Part shown: one piece after another, positions 8,686 to 18,210 of the stretch
How positions within the stretch are numbered: position 1 is the stretch's first letter
Layout: every line of letters begins with the position of its first letter
Origin: Gammaproteobacteria bacterium
GTDB lineage: Bacteria > Pseudomonadota > Gammaproteobacteria > Chromatiales > Chromatiaceae
Reading direction: 5' to 3'
Assembly: GCA_030148485.1 (NCBI GenBank)
Contig: JASBTJ010000041.1
Location: 1-64,000 of the forward strand
DNA: 64,000 nucleotides
Position numbers and translations under genes: made by a program
Notes under the pieces: model-generated
The model's input: the letters and a program-made list of their open reading frames with translations, nothing else
Databases searched by the model: none
Told to the model about the DNA's origin: nothing

Positions 8686-9405
8686 ATGTCCCTGCCGATT
8701 CTCTACCGCGACGCCCAGTACGTTGCCGTGCATAAACCGGCCAATGTGCTGGTGCACCGCACTTGGCTGGCGTCACGGGATGAACGTTTCGTACTGCAAC
8801 TGTTGCGCGATCAACTGGGACAGCGGGTTTACCCGGTCCATCGGCTGGACCGCGCCACGGACGGGGTGTTGCTGTTCGGTTTGCAGCCGCAGGCGGTCAG
8901 CGCCCTGGCAGAGGCGTTCGACGCCGGCGAGGTGGACAAGGGTTATTGGGCAATCGTGCGTGGCTGGGCGGCGGAACGCGGTTTCATCGACCACCCGGTG
9001 CGCGACAAGGACGAAGGGGGCGATGCGAAAACGGCGCAAACCGCCTTCCGCCGCCTGGCCCGAGTCGAGCTACCGGTCGCGGTGGACCGTTATCCCAGTA
9101 GCCGCTACAGCTGGGTTTCGGTGCAACCCCTCACCGGGCGCAGGCACCAGATCCGCCAGCATTTCAAACACATCGGTCACCCGCTGGTCGGCGACACCAG
9201 CTATGGCAAGGGCACGCACAATCGCTTCTTCCGCGACCGTTACGACATCACTCGCCTGCTGTTGATGTCCCGCCGGCTGGCCTTCACCCAGCCGTTCACC
9301 GGGGAGCGCGTCACCGTTGTCGCCGAACCGGCCGAGGACTGGCGACGGCTATGCGCCCAGTTCGGCTGGCCCATGACGCCGACGGACGACGACAACAGGG
9401 ATTGA
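8686..9405 (+). CDS. truC: tRNA pseudouridine(65) synthase TruC
   Basis: A 239-residue RluA/RsuA-superfamily pseudouridine synthase. The catalytic motif is HRLDRATDGVLLF, with the active-site Asp in RLDR. The later RRHQIRQHFKHIGHPLVGDTSYG motif is typical of TruC. TruC modifies U65 of tRNA-Ile and tRNA-Asp in E. coli. Length matches the family (about 240-260). The Bcp gene follows in the opposite direction. Confidence 0.88.
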   Translation: MSLPILYRDAQYVAVHKPANVLVHRTWLASRDERFVLQLLRDQLGQRVYPVHRLDRATDGVLLFGLQPQAVSALAEAFDAGEVDKGYWAIVRGWAAERGFIDHPVRDKDEGGDAKTAQTAFRRLARVELPVAVDRYPSSRYSWVSVQPLTGRRHQIRQHFKHIGHPLVGDTSYGKGTHNRFFRDRYDITRLLLMSRRLAFTQPFTGERVTVVAEPAEDWRRLCAQFGWPMTPTDDDNRD

Positions 9406-9428
9406 CCTTGCCGTGGCAAGCGCGGCCG

Positions 9429-9890
9429 CTACAACTGCCTGACCAGCTCCAGCACCTGGGTCGCATGCCCCTTGGGCTTGATGTCGTACAGCGCGTGGCG
9501 AACAACGCCTTCGCCATCGATCACGAAAGTCGAGCGCAGAATACCCATCCGCTTCACGCCGTCTTTTTCCTTTTCCCGCCAGACGTCATAGGCCTCGCAC
9601 AGTTGCCCGTCCATATCCGCAATCAATTGGACGCTGAGACCGAATTTGTCACGAAACGACGCATGACTGACGCAGCTGTCCTTGCTGACTCCCAGAATAG
9701 CGACGCCCAGGGCCTCGAACTCGTCCATCAGATCGGTGAACTCCAGCGCCTCGACAGTGCAGCCTGGGGTATCGTCCTTGGGGTAGAAATACAGCACATA
9801 GGGCTTCCCTTCGAGCGCTTGGGTCGACAGCGCATTCATATCCGCGTCGGGCAGATCGAACTCGGGGGCCTGGTCGCCGGCAGACAGCAT
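9429..9890 (-). CDS. bcp: Peroxiredoxin of the Bcp/PrxQ family
   Basis: A 153-residue thiol peroxidase that reduces peroxides. The peroxidatic Cys44 lies in the PKDDTPGCTVEA motif, and a conserved Arg is in GILRSTFVID. The usual PrxQ resolving cysteine five residues later is replaced (residue 49 is Leu). Other cysteines in KDSCVSHASF and GQLCEAYDVW might serve, otherwise it works as a 1-Cys enzyme. I chose the ATG at 9890 because AGGAG lies 7 bases upstream; an upstream in-frame start would add an unrelated Arg-rich tail. Stop codon is TAG. Confidence 0.9.
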   Translation of the reverse strand: MLSAGDQAPEFDLPDADMNALSTQALEGKPYVLYFYPKDDTPGCTVEALEFTDLMDEFEALGVAILGVSKDSCVSHASFRDKFGLSVQLIADMDGQLCEAYDVWREKEKDGVKRMGILRSTFVIDGEGVVRHALYDIKPKGHATQVLELVRQL

Positions 9891-10000
9891 GGCGGAACTC
9901 CTCAGGTAAATGGGCGGGCGCAAAGCGCGGAATGTAGAAAGGCGCCTGGCAGGCGTCAACCACGAAAATATGACGGCTGATCACGGCGCCGCCGGTGCCG

Positions 10001-10585
10001 CTATTTGATCAGCAGTACATGCAGGGCGCGCGGGCCATGGGCCCCGAGCTGAATGGTCTGTTCCACGTCCGCGGTACGGGATGGGCCTGTGATCAAATTC
10101 AGCGCACGGGGCAGGCTCGCATCCAACAACAGCAGGGCGTCTTCGAGATGACGCAGGATACTCGCCGTATGCACCACCACCAGGTGGTGGTCCGGCAGGA
10201 AATTGAGCCGCGTGGGTGTGTCGGGGCCTGACAGCATCACCAGGCTGCCGGTTTCGGCAACCCCGGCCTGCGCCAGGCTGACCCCCAGGTCGACGTTTTC
10301 GTCACAGCTTCCGATGGTCGGCCCCACCCCCGACCAGGCCAAGCCGGCCAGGGCGGGCGCCACCGCCACCGGGCCGCCCAGCTGATGGGCGCAGCGATAC
10401 GCCGACACGGCGTCCGGCACCTGACCCAGACGGGCCAGATGCTCGCAGCTGGCCGCCGCCGCCTGCAGTCGGCTGACGAACAGCCTGACCGGATCCCCAT
10501 GCACGGCGGGCCGCAACGGCGGATCGCGCCGTTTGACCGGGGGGCCGCCGTGCAACTTGGCAAGGATGCTGTCCCGTGCGCTCAT
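10001..10585 (-). CDS. lutC: Lactate utilization protein LutC (LldG)
   Basis: A 194-residue LUD-domain protein, third subunit of the LutABC L-lactate oxidase system. Motifs include SARDSILAKL at the N-terminus, DENVDLGVSLAQAGVAETGSL and the GPSRTADVEQTIQLGAHGPR signature near the C-terminus. The ATG at 10585 overlaps the lutB stop as ATGA. An in-frame upstream start would lie inside lutB and is unlikely. Stop codon is TAG. Confidence 0.9.
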   Translation of the reverse strand: MSARDSILAKLHGGPPVKRRDPPLRPAVHGDPVRLFVSRLQAAAASCEHLARLGQVPDAVSAYRCAHQLGGPVAVAPALAGLAWSGVGPTIGSCDENVDLGVSLAQAGVAETGSLVMLSGPDTPTRLNFLPDHHLVVVHTASILRHLEDALLLLDASLPRALNLITGPSRTADVEQTIQLGAHGPRALHVLLIK

Positions 10586-12024
10586 GATCGGTCGCCCGAC
10601 GACTTGCTCGGGGTGCGGTATTGCTGGAAGAACGTCTTGCCCGCCGGCGCCGGCATGTCGCGCCCACGCCCCCACCCGGGGATCGGCAATAATCGGGACA
10701 CCCGCCCACGGGCACCGGCCAGACGGCGCAGCAACCCGGCAACCTGGGCGGTGACGCGGCGATATCGGTCAGGCTGCAGCGCAAGTCGCACCCATCGACC
10801 GAGCAGCCATCGCTGCATCCGGCCTTCGACCTTGGCGTCGTGGATATCCTCACGCAATTGGCGCAGCAGCGCCGGCAGCGGGATATGCACCGGGCAGACA
10901 TCCGCGCAACGCCCGTTCAGCGTACAGGCGTTGGGCAGATCCCGCGATTCACGCAAACCCCATTGCAAGGGCGTCAACACGGCCCCCATCGGGCCCGGGT
11001 ACACAGCGCCGTAAGCGTGCCCACCCACTGCGGTGTATACCGGGCAGTGGTTCAGGCAGGCTCCGCAACGGATGCAACGCAACATGTCGCGGTAACGCCC
11101 TTGGCGGATGTCGGCGCGTCCGTTGTCCAGTAGCACCACGTGGAAATGTTTCGGTCCGTCCAGGTCCTCGGCACGCTTCGGGCCGCTGAAAAAGCTGGTG
11201 TAGGCGGTGATCGGCTGACCGGTGGCGCTGCGCGCCAATACCCGCAGCACGGTGGCCGCATCGGTGGCGTTCGCCACCACCTTGTCGATACCGGCGATCA
11301 CCACATGGGTATCCGGCAAGGTCGCACACAGGTCGCCGTTGCCTTCGTTGGTGACCAACACGCTGGTGCCGGTATCGGCGATCAACAGGTTGGCACCGGT
11401 TATCCCGACATCCGCCGACAGGAAGGCGCGCCGCAACACGCGCCGTGCCTCGTCGACCAGCTCAGGTATCCCGGACAAATCCCGGCGAGGACCTTCATGG
11501 CGCCGCGCAAACAGCGCCGCAACCTGCTCGCGGGTCTTGTGCACCGCGGGTGCGATGATGTGGCTGGGCCGTTCCTTGGCAAGCTGTACGATGTACTCGC
11601 CCAGGTCGGTTTCCACCACGGTCAGGCCGTCCGCCTCCAACGCCGGATTGAGCGCGATCTCTTCGCCGACCATGGATTTTCCCTTGGCCACGACCCGGGC
11701 CCCGGCATCGCTGCAGATGCCGCTGATGATCTGCCGAGCCTCGGCAGCCGTTGCCGCCCAGTGCACCTGCCCTCCGGCAGCCAATACCTCCTGCTCGAAA
11801 CGCACCAACAAGGTATCCAGGTGATCGATGCTGTGATCGCGTACCCGGGTGGCTGCGGCACAAAGCCGATCGAACTCCGGTAACTGCCGACGCGCCTGAG
11901 TGCGCTTTTCCACAAAACCGGAGCGCGCGCGACCGAGCGCGATACGCAATGCCGGATCCTTCAGCGCGACGCCGGCTTGACGCTTAAAATCCCGCGGCGA
12001 CCCCTTGCCCATCCCGGCACTCAA
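10582..12024 (-). CDS. lutB: Lactate utilization iron-sulfur protein LutB (LldF)
   Basis: A 480-residue iron-sulfur subunit of the LutABC L-lactate oxidase. It has an N-terminal LUD domain (with LIADTGTSVLVTNEGNGD) and a C-terminal pair of 4Fe-4S clusters: CIRCGACLNHCPVY and CTLNGRCADVCPVHIPL. Its start overlaps the lutA stop (ATGA), and its stop overlaps the lutC start, so all three are translationally coupled. Electrons probably pass to the quinone pool. No lactate permease or LutR regulator is adjacent. Confidence 0.93.
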   Translation of the reverse strand: MSAGMGKGSPRDFKRQAGVALKDPALRIALGRARSGFVEKRTQARRQLPEFDRLCAAATRVRDHSIDHLDTLLVRFEQEVLAAGGQVHWAATAAEARQIISGICSDAGARVVAKGKSMVGEEIALNPALEADGLTVVETDLGEYIVQLAKERPSHIIAPAVHKTREQVAALFARRHEGPRRDLSGIPELVDEARRVLRRAFLSADVGITGANLLIADTGTSVLVTNEGNGDLCATLPDTHVVIAGIDKVVANATDAATVLRVLARSATGQPITAYTSFFSGPKRAEDLDGPKHFHVVLLDNGRADIRQGRYRDMLRCIRCGACLNHCPVYTAVGGHAYGAVYPGPMGAVLTPLQWGLRESRDLPNACTLNGRCADVCPVHIPLPALLRQLREDIHDAKVEGRMQRWLLGRWVRLALQPDRYRRVTAQVAGLLRRLAGARGRVSRLLPIPGWGRGRDMPAPAGKTFFQQYRTPSKSSGDRS

Positions 12025-12779
12025 GCGCCTTCTCCGATACCCGGCTGATCCAATTGATCGGCCAATACCTCCGCCAGATGGAATACCCGTAGCGGATCAC
12101 CCCGGCGCGATGCACGGCCCGCCAGATGCAGCAGACACCCCAGGTCGCCGGCGACCAAGAGCTCGGCGCCGCTGGCCTTAACGTCGTCCAGCTTGTCGTC
12201 GGCCAAGCGGATGGCGATATCCGGATACTTGACGCTGAACACACCGCCGAAACCGCAACACGCCTCTCGGTCGACGGGCTCGGTCACCTCCAGCCCGCGC
12301 ACCTGGGCCAGCAGCTTGAGTGGCTGCCCCTGGACCTCCATCTCCCGCAGCACGGCACAGCTGTGGTGGAAACAGACCTTGCCCGGCCACGCCATATGCA
12401 GGTTTATGCCCGCCTGGACCAGGCACTCGGACAATTCCACCACCTTGGCCGCAAAGTCCCGGGCGCGGGCCGCCCAGGCCGGATCATGTGCCAGCAGTTC
12501 GGGATAGTGGCGGCGCATCATGCCGGCGCAAGATCCGGACGGCACCACCACCTGTGCATATTCGGCGAAGCTGGCGATGACCTGCTTGGCGATCGCCTGG
12601 GCACCGGCACGATCCCCGCCGTTGAACGCCGGTTGGCCGCAGCATGTCTGGGCCGGCGGCGCCTCGGCAGTCATGCCCGCCCGCTCGAGCAGCTGTAGGC
12701 TCGCAAATCCGACCTGGGGACGGTAGAGATCCACCAGACAGGTGACGAACAAGGCCGTATCGGGGTGACGGGCGGACAT
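12021..12779 (-). CDS. lutA: Lactate utilization protein LutA (LldE)
   Basis: A 252-residue protein with two CCG (cysteine-rich) domains of the heterodisulfide reductase/glycolate oxidase GlcF type. The first has TCCGQPAFNGG and PSGSCAGM; the second has HHSCAVLRE and EACCGFGGVFSVK. These cysteines bind the Fe-S centre of the LutABC lactate oxidase. First gene of lutABC, four bases downstream of the tmcA stop, so it may be co-transcribed with tmcA. Confidence 0.92.
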   Translation of the reverse strand: MSARHPDTALFVTCLVDLYRPQVGFASLQLLERAGMTAEAPPAQTCCGQPAFNGGDRAGAQAIAKQVIASFAEYAQVVVPSGSCAGMMRRHYPELLAHDPAWAARARDFAAKVVELSECLVQAGINLHMAWPGKVCFHHSCAVLREMEVQGQPLKLLAQVRGLEVTEPVDREACCGFGGVFSVKYPDIAIRLADDKLDDVKASGAELLVAGDLGCLLHLAGRASRRGDPLRVFHLAEVLADQLDQPGIGEGA

Positions 12780-12783
12780 GGCG

Positions 12784-14904
12784 TTATGCTACCGGCTCAG
12801 TCAGCAGTTCGGCCACGGCGGCGCGCAAACGCCGCTCCAAGGCCTTGGCCCCGGCCAGCTCCGCTTCGGCCACGACGTCGGCCATGGGCCACCGCTGCAG
12901 CAACCGGCGCAGCAGCAGTTCCTCGCCATCGGCGCGACGCCCGACACCGAACGCCCAAGTCACGGAACGCCACAGGCCCAGCTGACAAGTCGCCCAATCC
13001 CGTTGCCCGGCAGCATAGGCACGGGCCTCGCCGAGATCCTCGGCCGGCAACGGGGCGACCGGACTGGTGCGCCGCAGCAGGGCGATTGCCACCGCCGGAC
13101 ACATCAGGCGCCAGACGTCCCCCAGGCCGTGAGCAAAGCCATCCACGGCCCGCTCATGCAGCCTGGGCATCCGGCTGCTCGCCTCCGCGTCCAGGGGACG
13201 CATCCAGGTGGTTGAATGGCTGCCGCTGGCACCGTCGCGGGCGGCACCGATCCGTACCAGGGTGCAACCGGCCGCCTGCCAGAAGGCCAGGGTATCGGTG
13301 TCGGCGGCAAAGCTGGTACCCAGCCAATCGGCGCCGGCAGCCTCTGCCGCCGCCGCGATCCGTGCGATCAGGCGCACGCCCAGGCCCTGGCGCCGTCGTA
13401 GCGGATGCACGGCGATGCGCATTACCCGCACGGTGTGCTGGCTGGCAAACGACGGTTCTCCGGTGTGCAGCGCCAACGATTGTGCGATCAAGTGTCCGCG
13501 GGGGCGCCGCGCGCCTTGAGCGACCCGCGTCGCCATGGCGGCGTCCAAGCCGCCCTCGGCCACGGTCAGCGCCACCGCGACCACGGTCGCGCCGCTCATC
13601 GCCGCCCATACCGTGATGTCCGGCGCATCCAGCAAGCGGCGCAGGTCCGCCGGCCGGGTCTGATAGTGCGCCTGCACCAGCAAGCCGAATACCTGCGCCA
13701 GCAGCGCCTCATCCGCGGCCAGCATGTCCTGGCCGAGCACGGCGATGCGATCGCCGGTGGTGGCCGGCGGAGAAATCTGCGCGGCCGGTTCAGCCGCCAG
13801 CAGCAAGGCCGCGCTGACCCACTGCTCCAATGGGTCATGCAAGGGGAAACGGATGGGCGCGTGCAAGTCCATGCCGCGCCACTGTGGCGTACGGGCGTCC
13901 ATCACCGCACGAAAACGCAGCGCGAAACCACGCCCATTGCCTTCGTACCCATGTACCGTGGTGGCAAAGGCGATGCGCGCATAGCGCGCCAACAGCTGCG
14001 TTAGCAGCGGCACCGGCAGCGCCGCCGCCTCGTCCACCAGCAACAGGTCCACCGGCACCGGCTCCCGCAGCAATTGGTCCGGCGCCATGAACACCAGCTC
14101 ACCGGCCTGGGCTACCAACCGGTTGCCGTGTCGCTGACTATCCGCCAGCAGCCGCTCGGTGTGCGCGAACACCGCCCTGGCCGCTGCCGGCCGCGGCGCC
14201 GTGACGATGATCCGGGTGGCCCCGTCGGCGAGCAAGCGGGCCGCCGCGATGCCCAGTGCAGCGGACTTTCCCCGCCCGCGGTCCGCCGTCAGCACCAGCG
14301 GCCGACGGCGATGTCCGCGGGCGACCTTGATCAGTCCCGCCACCGCGCCCGCCTGGTCGCCGGTCAAGCAGGCGGCATCGGGCGACAGGATCCTGTCGCA
14401 GGATTCCGCCGCCACGGGCGGCACCGCGGCAAGTGCCTCGACCGCGGGGATCGGATCATGCTGGCTCACCCGGTATACACCGGGGGCCGACGCCAGGATC
14501 GCGAGCAACCGTCGTATGAAGCGTCCGCCCATGGCTTCGGGGCCGGCCGGGTAACTCACATGGCGAGCATTGTCGGGATCAACAAAGGACGGCCAGGCCG
14601 CCGCCGGGGGCGTCAGCAGGATCAGCAGTCCACCGCCGACCAACGCGCCGGTGGCCGCGCCCAGCGCGTCGGGGTCCAGGCCGGCGTAGGTGTCGACAAC
14701 GAGCAACGACAGATCCAGACCGAGCAGCTCCCGCGCCTTGGCGGCCGGCCACGCGGTGATGCCCGGCGGCGTTTCCTGCCCCAGCCAGATGCCGTCGGCT
14801 TGCCAATGGCGCGCTGCCATCTGTCGCGCCCAGGCCGCGTCACCGGCGAGCACCAAAGTGCTGCGGGGTCGGCCTGGAACAAGCTGGGCGGGGGGATCGG
14901 ACAT
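12784..14904 (-). CDS. tmcA: tRNA(Met) cytidine acetyltransferase TmcA
   Basis: A 706-residue enzyme that makes N4-acetylcytidine at the wobble base of elongator tRNA-Met, using acetyl-CoA and ATP. It has an N-terminal DUF1726-like domain, an RNA-helicase-type ATPase with Walker A TADRGRGKSA at 206-215 and Walker B-like LLLVDEAAALP, a GNAT domain with RIAVHPLRRRQGLGVRLI, and a C-terminal tRNA-binding region. Length is normal for the family. The stop is TAA. Directly upstream of lutABC on the same strand. Confidence 0.93.
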   Translation of the reverse strand: MSDPPAQLVPGRPRSTLVLAGDAAWARQMAARHWQADGIWLGQETPPGITAWPAAKARELLGLDLSLLVVDTYAGLDPDALGAATGALVGGGLLILLTPPAAAWPSFVDPDNARHVSYPAGPEAMGGRFIRRLLAILASAPGVYRVSQHDPIPAVEALAAVPPVAAESCDRILSPDAACLTGDQAGAVAGLIKVARGHRRRPLVLTADRGRGKSAALGIAAARLLADGATRIIVTAPRPAAARAVFAHTERLLADSQRHGNRLVAQAGELVFMAPDQLLREPVPVDLLLVDEAAALPVPLLTQLLARYARIAFATTVHGYEGNGRGFALRFRAVMDARTPQWRGMDLHAPIRFPLHDPLEQWVSAALLLAAEPAAQISPPATTGDRIAVLGQDMLAADEALLAQVFGLLVQAHYQTRPADLRRLLDAPDITVWAAMSGATVVAVALTVAEGGLDAAMATRVAQGARRPRGHLIAQSLALHTGEPSFASQHTVRVMRIAVHPLRRRQGLGVRLIARIAAAAEAAGADWLGTSFAADTDTLAFWQAAGCTLVRIGAARDGASGSHSTTWMRPLDAEASSRMPRLHERAVDGFAHGLGDVWRLMCPAVAIALLRRTSPVAPLPAEDLGEARAYAAGQRDWATCQLGLWRSVTWAFGVGRRADGEELLLRRLLQRWPMADVVAEAELAGAKALERRLRAAVAELLTEPVA

Positions 14905-14962
14905 GGGCGTTCAAGGTACGCCATGCGCCCGACGGCGGCCAGCAGTCCCGTCGACGATCTAG

Positions 14963-16063
14963 TCAGCAGACGCGTTTACGCCAGGCAAGTATACCGACGA
15001 CCATCAGTAAGCCGGCACCAGGAGTGGGCACAGTCCCCGACGCAAAGCTCCGATTGGCTGCCAGCCATTCCGTGACCGCGACTTCCAATGGGCGGGCGGG
15101 GTTGCCGACCATCGCGACATCCAATGCGAACGTATCGGTGGCGCTATCATAGGTGTAACCGTTACGAAGCTGATGGCAACGGTTTTCCGTGTACACATTT
15201 GACAGAGCCACCGCACCGTTACGTTTGAAATAGTACGGCTGGCCAGCAAAATCCGGACAAGCCAGCGACAATTGCGTGTAGTTCGCCAGCGTTCCAGCGT
15301 ATGCCGTCCGTCGAGCTGCAGCAGTAGTGGCGACAGCGCTGTCCCGGTTGCCGTAGATATCGAGCACCGGCACGGTCACCAGGGCAAGGTTGCCAAGGGT
15401 GTCGTACCCGTTGAGGTCCGTAATGGTTGTGGGCGCGGCAACAGTCGGCGCCGAACCCGCTAGGCTGCTTACCATGCCCGCGCCGATTAGCCCGACAACA
15501 TCGCGACTGTTGCCGAGCAAACCCAGCTGCGCCGCCGCGGTAGCCGCAGTGGCGTAGCGCGAACCCATGCTGAACCCCGCCAGTAGCACGCGTTTAACCG
15601 ACCGTGCCGCCAGCGCTTCGATAGCGACATTGATGCGGGAAAACACTTCCGCGGTCATGGTGTCTTCGTTGGCGGCATACTCGAAGAAATCCGCCCTACC
15701 ATTACCATTGCGGTCCGCCGCCGCAGGCAAACTGGGCGTTTCGATGGACAAGGTGCTATAGCCCAAGCCGGACAGCTGGGTGCGTAGCTGTTTCACGACC
15801 ACTGCGTTGGGATGGTGCACCATCGGTCGACCATCGAACGCCGTATTGCGTCCGTGCAGCAGGATCACCCCGACTTCAGAGCCTTGGTCGCGCAGTAGAC
15901 CATTGAAGCTACTGGCGGCCGTACTGAGCGAGACACAATTTGTATCGCCGTCGACACCCGCACCGTAGCTGAGCAAAGCGCAATCCGGATCGGCAGCGCT
16001 GGCAACATGGGAAACCAAAAAGCCGGCCAGCGTCAGCCCCAAACCCGTTCGGATAGCCATCAT
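14963..16063 (-). CDS. Secreted alpha/beta hydrolase-like protein with a C-terminal sorting-like tail
   Basis: A 366-residue exported protein with a signal peptide ending near SHVASA. The body looks like a DUF3530/alpha-beta hydrolase: VGVILLHGRN (oxyanion strand) and LLAGFSMGSRYA (GxSxG nucleophile elbow). An inserted DRNGNGRADFFEYAANED segment resembles a short calcium-binding loop. The C-terminus, TVPTPGAGLLMVVGILAWRKR, has the motif-hydrophobic-basic layout of PEP-CTERM-like sorting signals, though the motif is VPTPG and not VPEP. ATG 16063 has GGAGG 6 bases upstream and is preferred over the GTG at 16069. The substrate is unknown. A second DUF3530-like protein lies at 53651. Confidence 0.75.
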   Translation of the reverse strand: MMAIRTGLGLTLAGFLVSHVASAADPDCALLSYGAGVDGDTNCVSLSTAASSFNGLLRDQGSEVGVILLHGRNTAFDGRPMVHHPNAVVVKQLRTQLSGLGYSTLSIETPSLPAAADRNGNGRADFFEYAANEDTMTAEVFSRINVAIEALAARSVKRVLLAGFSMGSRYATAATAAAQLGLLGNSRDVVGLIGAGMVSSLAGSAPTVAAPTTITDLNGYDTLGNLALVTVPVLDIYGNRDSAVATTAAARRTAYAGTLANYTQLSLACPDFAGQPYYFKRNGAVALSNVYTENRCHQLRNGYTYDSATDTFALDVAMVGNPARPLEVAVTEWLAANRSFASGTVPTPGAGLLMVVGILAWRKRVC

Positions 16064-16179
16064 GAACACCCTCCGTGGCGTGGTAGTTGTATCGTATGCT
16101 TGCGTGCCGCTTCCTGCGCAGCAGGACGCTATTCTCGGCCCAAGCTTCTTTCACCACAAGGGGTAAGGTTTTACACCCA

Positions 16180-16383
16180 ATGAACGACGCCATCACCGAA
16201 TTGCAGATCCGGCTTACCCATCAGGATGCCGCCATCGACGAATTGACCCGCACGGTGCTACAGCAGCAACGCCTTATCGACGAGCTGACCCTGCGCCTGG
16301 AACGGCTGCAGATCCAGGTCCGCGAATTGACACCGTCACAACTGGGCAGTCCGGGCAGTGAACCGCCACCGCCCCATTACTGA
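16180..16383 (+). CDS. slyX: SlyX family protein
   Basis: A 67-residue coiled-coil protein matching SlyX: ELQIRLTHQDAAIDELTRTV, then a Gln/Leu heptad segment, ending in the family-typical proline-rich PPPPHY. Function is unknown in all species. The start at 16180 begins at the conserved MNDAITELQ; a longer in-frame reading would cover the divergent promoter region. Confidence 0.9.
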   Translation: MNDAITELQIRLTHQDAAIDELTRTVLQQQRLIDELTLRLERLQIQVRELTPSQLGSPGSEPPPPHY

Positions 16384-16494
16384 CATGTCGTGTGAAGCTG
16401 ATTCGGCATAAGCGCTCAACACCATTCGACGCAGGGGGACCACAGCGTCCTTTGCCTGTAGAATCGCCGCCTCAGCCCAGTCGAGACCATCGCC

Positions 16495-17052
16495 ATGAGC
16501 ACCGAACAACTCACCAAACACTACGCCGGCATCATCACCGATCTCGGTGAGGATTTGAGCCGCGACGGCCTGCTCAAGACGCCCGAGCGCGCCGCCAAGG
16601 CGATGGAATACCTGTGCCGCGGCTACGATCAGGATCTGGCCACCGTGGTGAACGGGGCCGTGTTCGAGACGGACAATGACGACATGGTCATCGTCAAGGA
16701 CATCGAACTGTATTCGCTGTGCGAGCACCACATGCTGCCCTTCATCGGCAAGGCCCACGTGGCCTATCTGCCCCAGGGCAAGGTGATCGGCTTATCCAAG
16801 ATCGCGCGCATCGTCGACATGTTCGCCCGCCGCCTGCAGATCCAGGAGCAGCTGACGGTGCAGATTGCCGACGCACTGGAAGAGGCCATTCATCCGGCCG
16901 GGGTGGCGGTCACCATCGAGGCCGAGCACCTGTGCATGAAAATGCGCGGCGTGGAAAAGCAGAATTCCACCATGAAGACCTCGGTGATGCTGGGCACCTT
17001 CCGCGAGTCCCAGGCGACACGCATGGAATACCTGCAACTGATCGCCGACTGA
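16495..17052 (+). CDS. folE: GTP cyclohydrolase I FolE
   Basis: A 185-residue type I GTP cyclohydrolase, the first step of folate (tetrahydrofolate) synthesis: GTP to 7,8-dihydroneopterin triphosphate. Zinc ligands are in [18 protein letters not shown] and EHLCMKMRG. The [19 protein letters not shown] and [13 protein letters not shown] motifs are also family signatures. Length is standard. The 111 bases between slyX and folE show nothing else. Confidence 0.96.
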   Translation: MSTEQLTKHYAGIITDLGEDLSRDGLLKTPERAAKAMEYLCRGYDQDLATVVNGAVFETDNDDMVIVKDIELYSLCEHHMLPFIGKAHVAYLPQGKVIGLSKIARIVDMFARRLQIQEQLTVQIADALEEAIHPAGVAVTIEAEHLCMKMRGVEKQNSTMKTSVMLGTFRESQATRMEYLQLIAD

Positions 17053-17074
17053 GCGCCCGCCGCGGCCCCTGCCG

Positions 17075-17524
17075 TCACTGGCAGCCGTTGAAATCCCGCG
17101 CAATCATGGTCAGATCGTCACGCCAGCGCGCCATCAACCGGGCTACCACCGGCGGCGGGGACAGCCCCTGGCCCGCCGGCGGCATCACCGACAATCGCGT
17201 GGCACCGTTGTCGTCGGCCAGGGTCAGGTTCAGCGGCAAAAACGGCATCAACGGCGGATAGTCGGCCTGCACGCGCTTGAAATCATCTGCACGGCCGATG
17301 AACAGGACCTTGAAATCCTCGCCTCGGTAGCCCCTTGTCGCCAGGGCCTCGCCCACCGGCTGGATCTGCATGACTTGGTAATCGTGGTCCGCGACCACCT
17401 TCTGCAACCAGCTCATCGCCTCCGGCAGCGGTGCCGCGCAACGGGATTCGATCAGGCCCACCTGGGTGGCCGGCGCGCCCAAAGCCGACAGCAACAACCC
17501 GGCGGTCAGCATCATGCGCGTCAC
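17075..17524 (-). CDS. Exported DUF302-type protein (second of a pair)
   Basis: A 149-residue protein with a signal peptide (MTRMMLTAGLLLSALGAPA) and a DUF302-like domain: ESRCAAPLPEAMSWLQ, DHDYQVMQIQPVGEAL, and FKVLFIGRADDFKR. DUF302 proteins are small periplasmic or cytoplasmic proteins of unknown function often found near sulfur or heme genes. Its start overlaps the stop of the neighbouring DUF302 gene (ATGA), so they are coupled. The 22-base gap to folE is convergent. Confidence 0.7.
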   Translation of the reverse strand: MTRMMLTAGLLLSALGAPATQVGLIESRCAAPLPEAMSWLQKVVADHDYQVMQIQPVGEALATRGYRGEDFKVLFIGRADDFKRVQADYPPLMPFLPLNLTLADDNGATRLSVMPPAGQGLSPPPVVARLMARWRDDLTMIARDFNGCQ

Positions 17525-18009
17525 AGGGTCGCCTCGTCCATGAGGCGCAGATACATGTTCCGCGCCCGGTAACAGGCCGGCCCCAGCCGCGCATTGCCTA
17601 GCAGTTGACTGATGTACAGCGGATCCACCGCCTTGATGATCACCTTGCCGTGCCGTTCACTGACGGTCATCCTGCAGGGCAGGAACTGACTGAAGCGCCG
17701 ATCCACCGCAATGGCGTCGTTGACCATGGAAAAATTACAAAAATACAGCACCTTGGCACGCGTGCCGCGGCGATCGACCTGCATCAGTCCGCCGTGCCAC
17801 GGCAGTTCGCGCACCAGGCGGAAATTGGCCGCGTCGATGGCAAGGCGCAGATTGGCCACCGTCTGGTCCAGCGGGTAAGGGGATTCCACCGCCAGGACCG
17901 GGCGAACGGGCGGCCGGATACCGCCTACCGCCTGGACCGCGGCCGCCGGCCACATCAGACATAGCCAGATCGTGACCAGCCGCCAAGGTCTGACCTTGCT
18001 TGCTCCCAT
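17521..18009 (-). CDS. Exported DUF302-type protein (first of a pair)
   Basis: A 162-residue protein with a signal peptide (RLVTIWLCLMWPAAAVQA) and a DUF302-like domain: LDQTVANLRLAIDAANFRLV, YFCNFSMVNDAIAVDRRF, LPCRMTVSERHGKVIIKAVDP. Two cysteines lie in YFCNF and LPCRM. I chose the ATG at 18009; a longer in-frame start near 18177 lacks a signal peptide. A duplication with the next gene is likely. Function unknown. Confidence 0.7.
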   Translation of the reverse strand: MGASKVRPWRLVTIWLCLMWPAAAVQAVGGIRPPVRPVLAVESPYPLDQTVANLRLAIDAANFRLVRELPWHGGLMQVDRRGTRAKVLYFCNFSMVNDAIAVDRRFSQFLPCRMTVSERHGKVIIKAVDPLYISQLLGNARLGPACYRARNMYLRLMDEATL

Positions 18010-18210
18010 CGCATTGCCTCCTGCATCGCTGCGCCGGCGCTGTCTTGGCGCGGCGTTGTTAGCGGGGACCCTAAACGATGGGAATATAAGTCCGCTGTGA
18101 TTCACGTCGAATCTCAGGCGCGCCTGCATCCTGGAAACACGCCAATTGCGGGACGATAAGCAGGCCATCCGGCCCACGCGCCGCCGGACACCCCAGCCAA
18201 GCAGCGCCGC

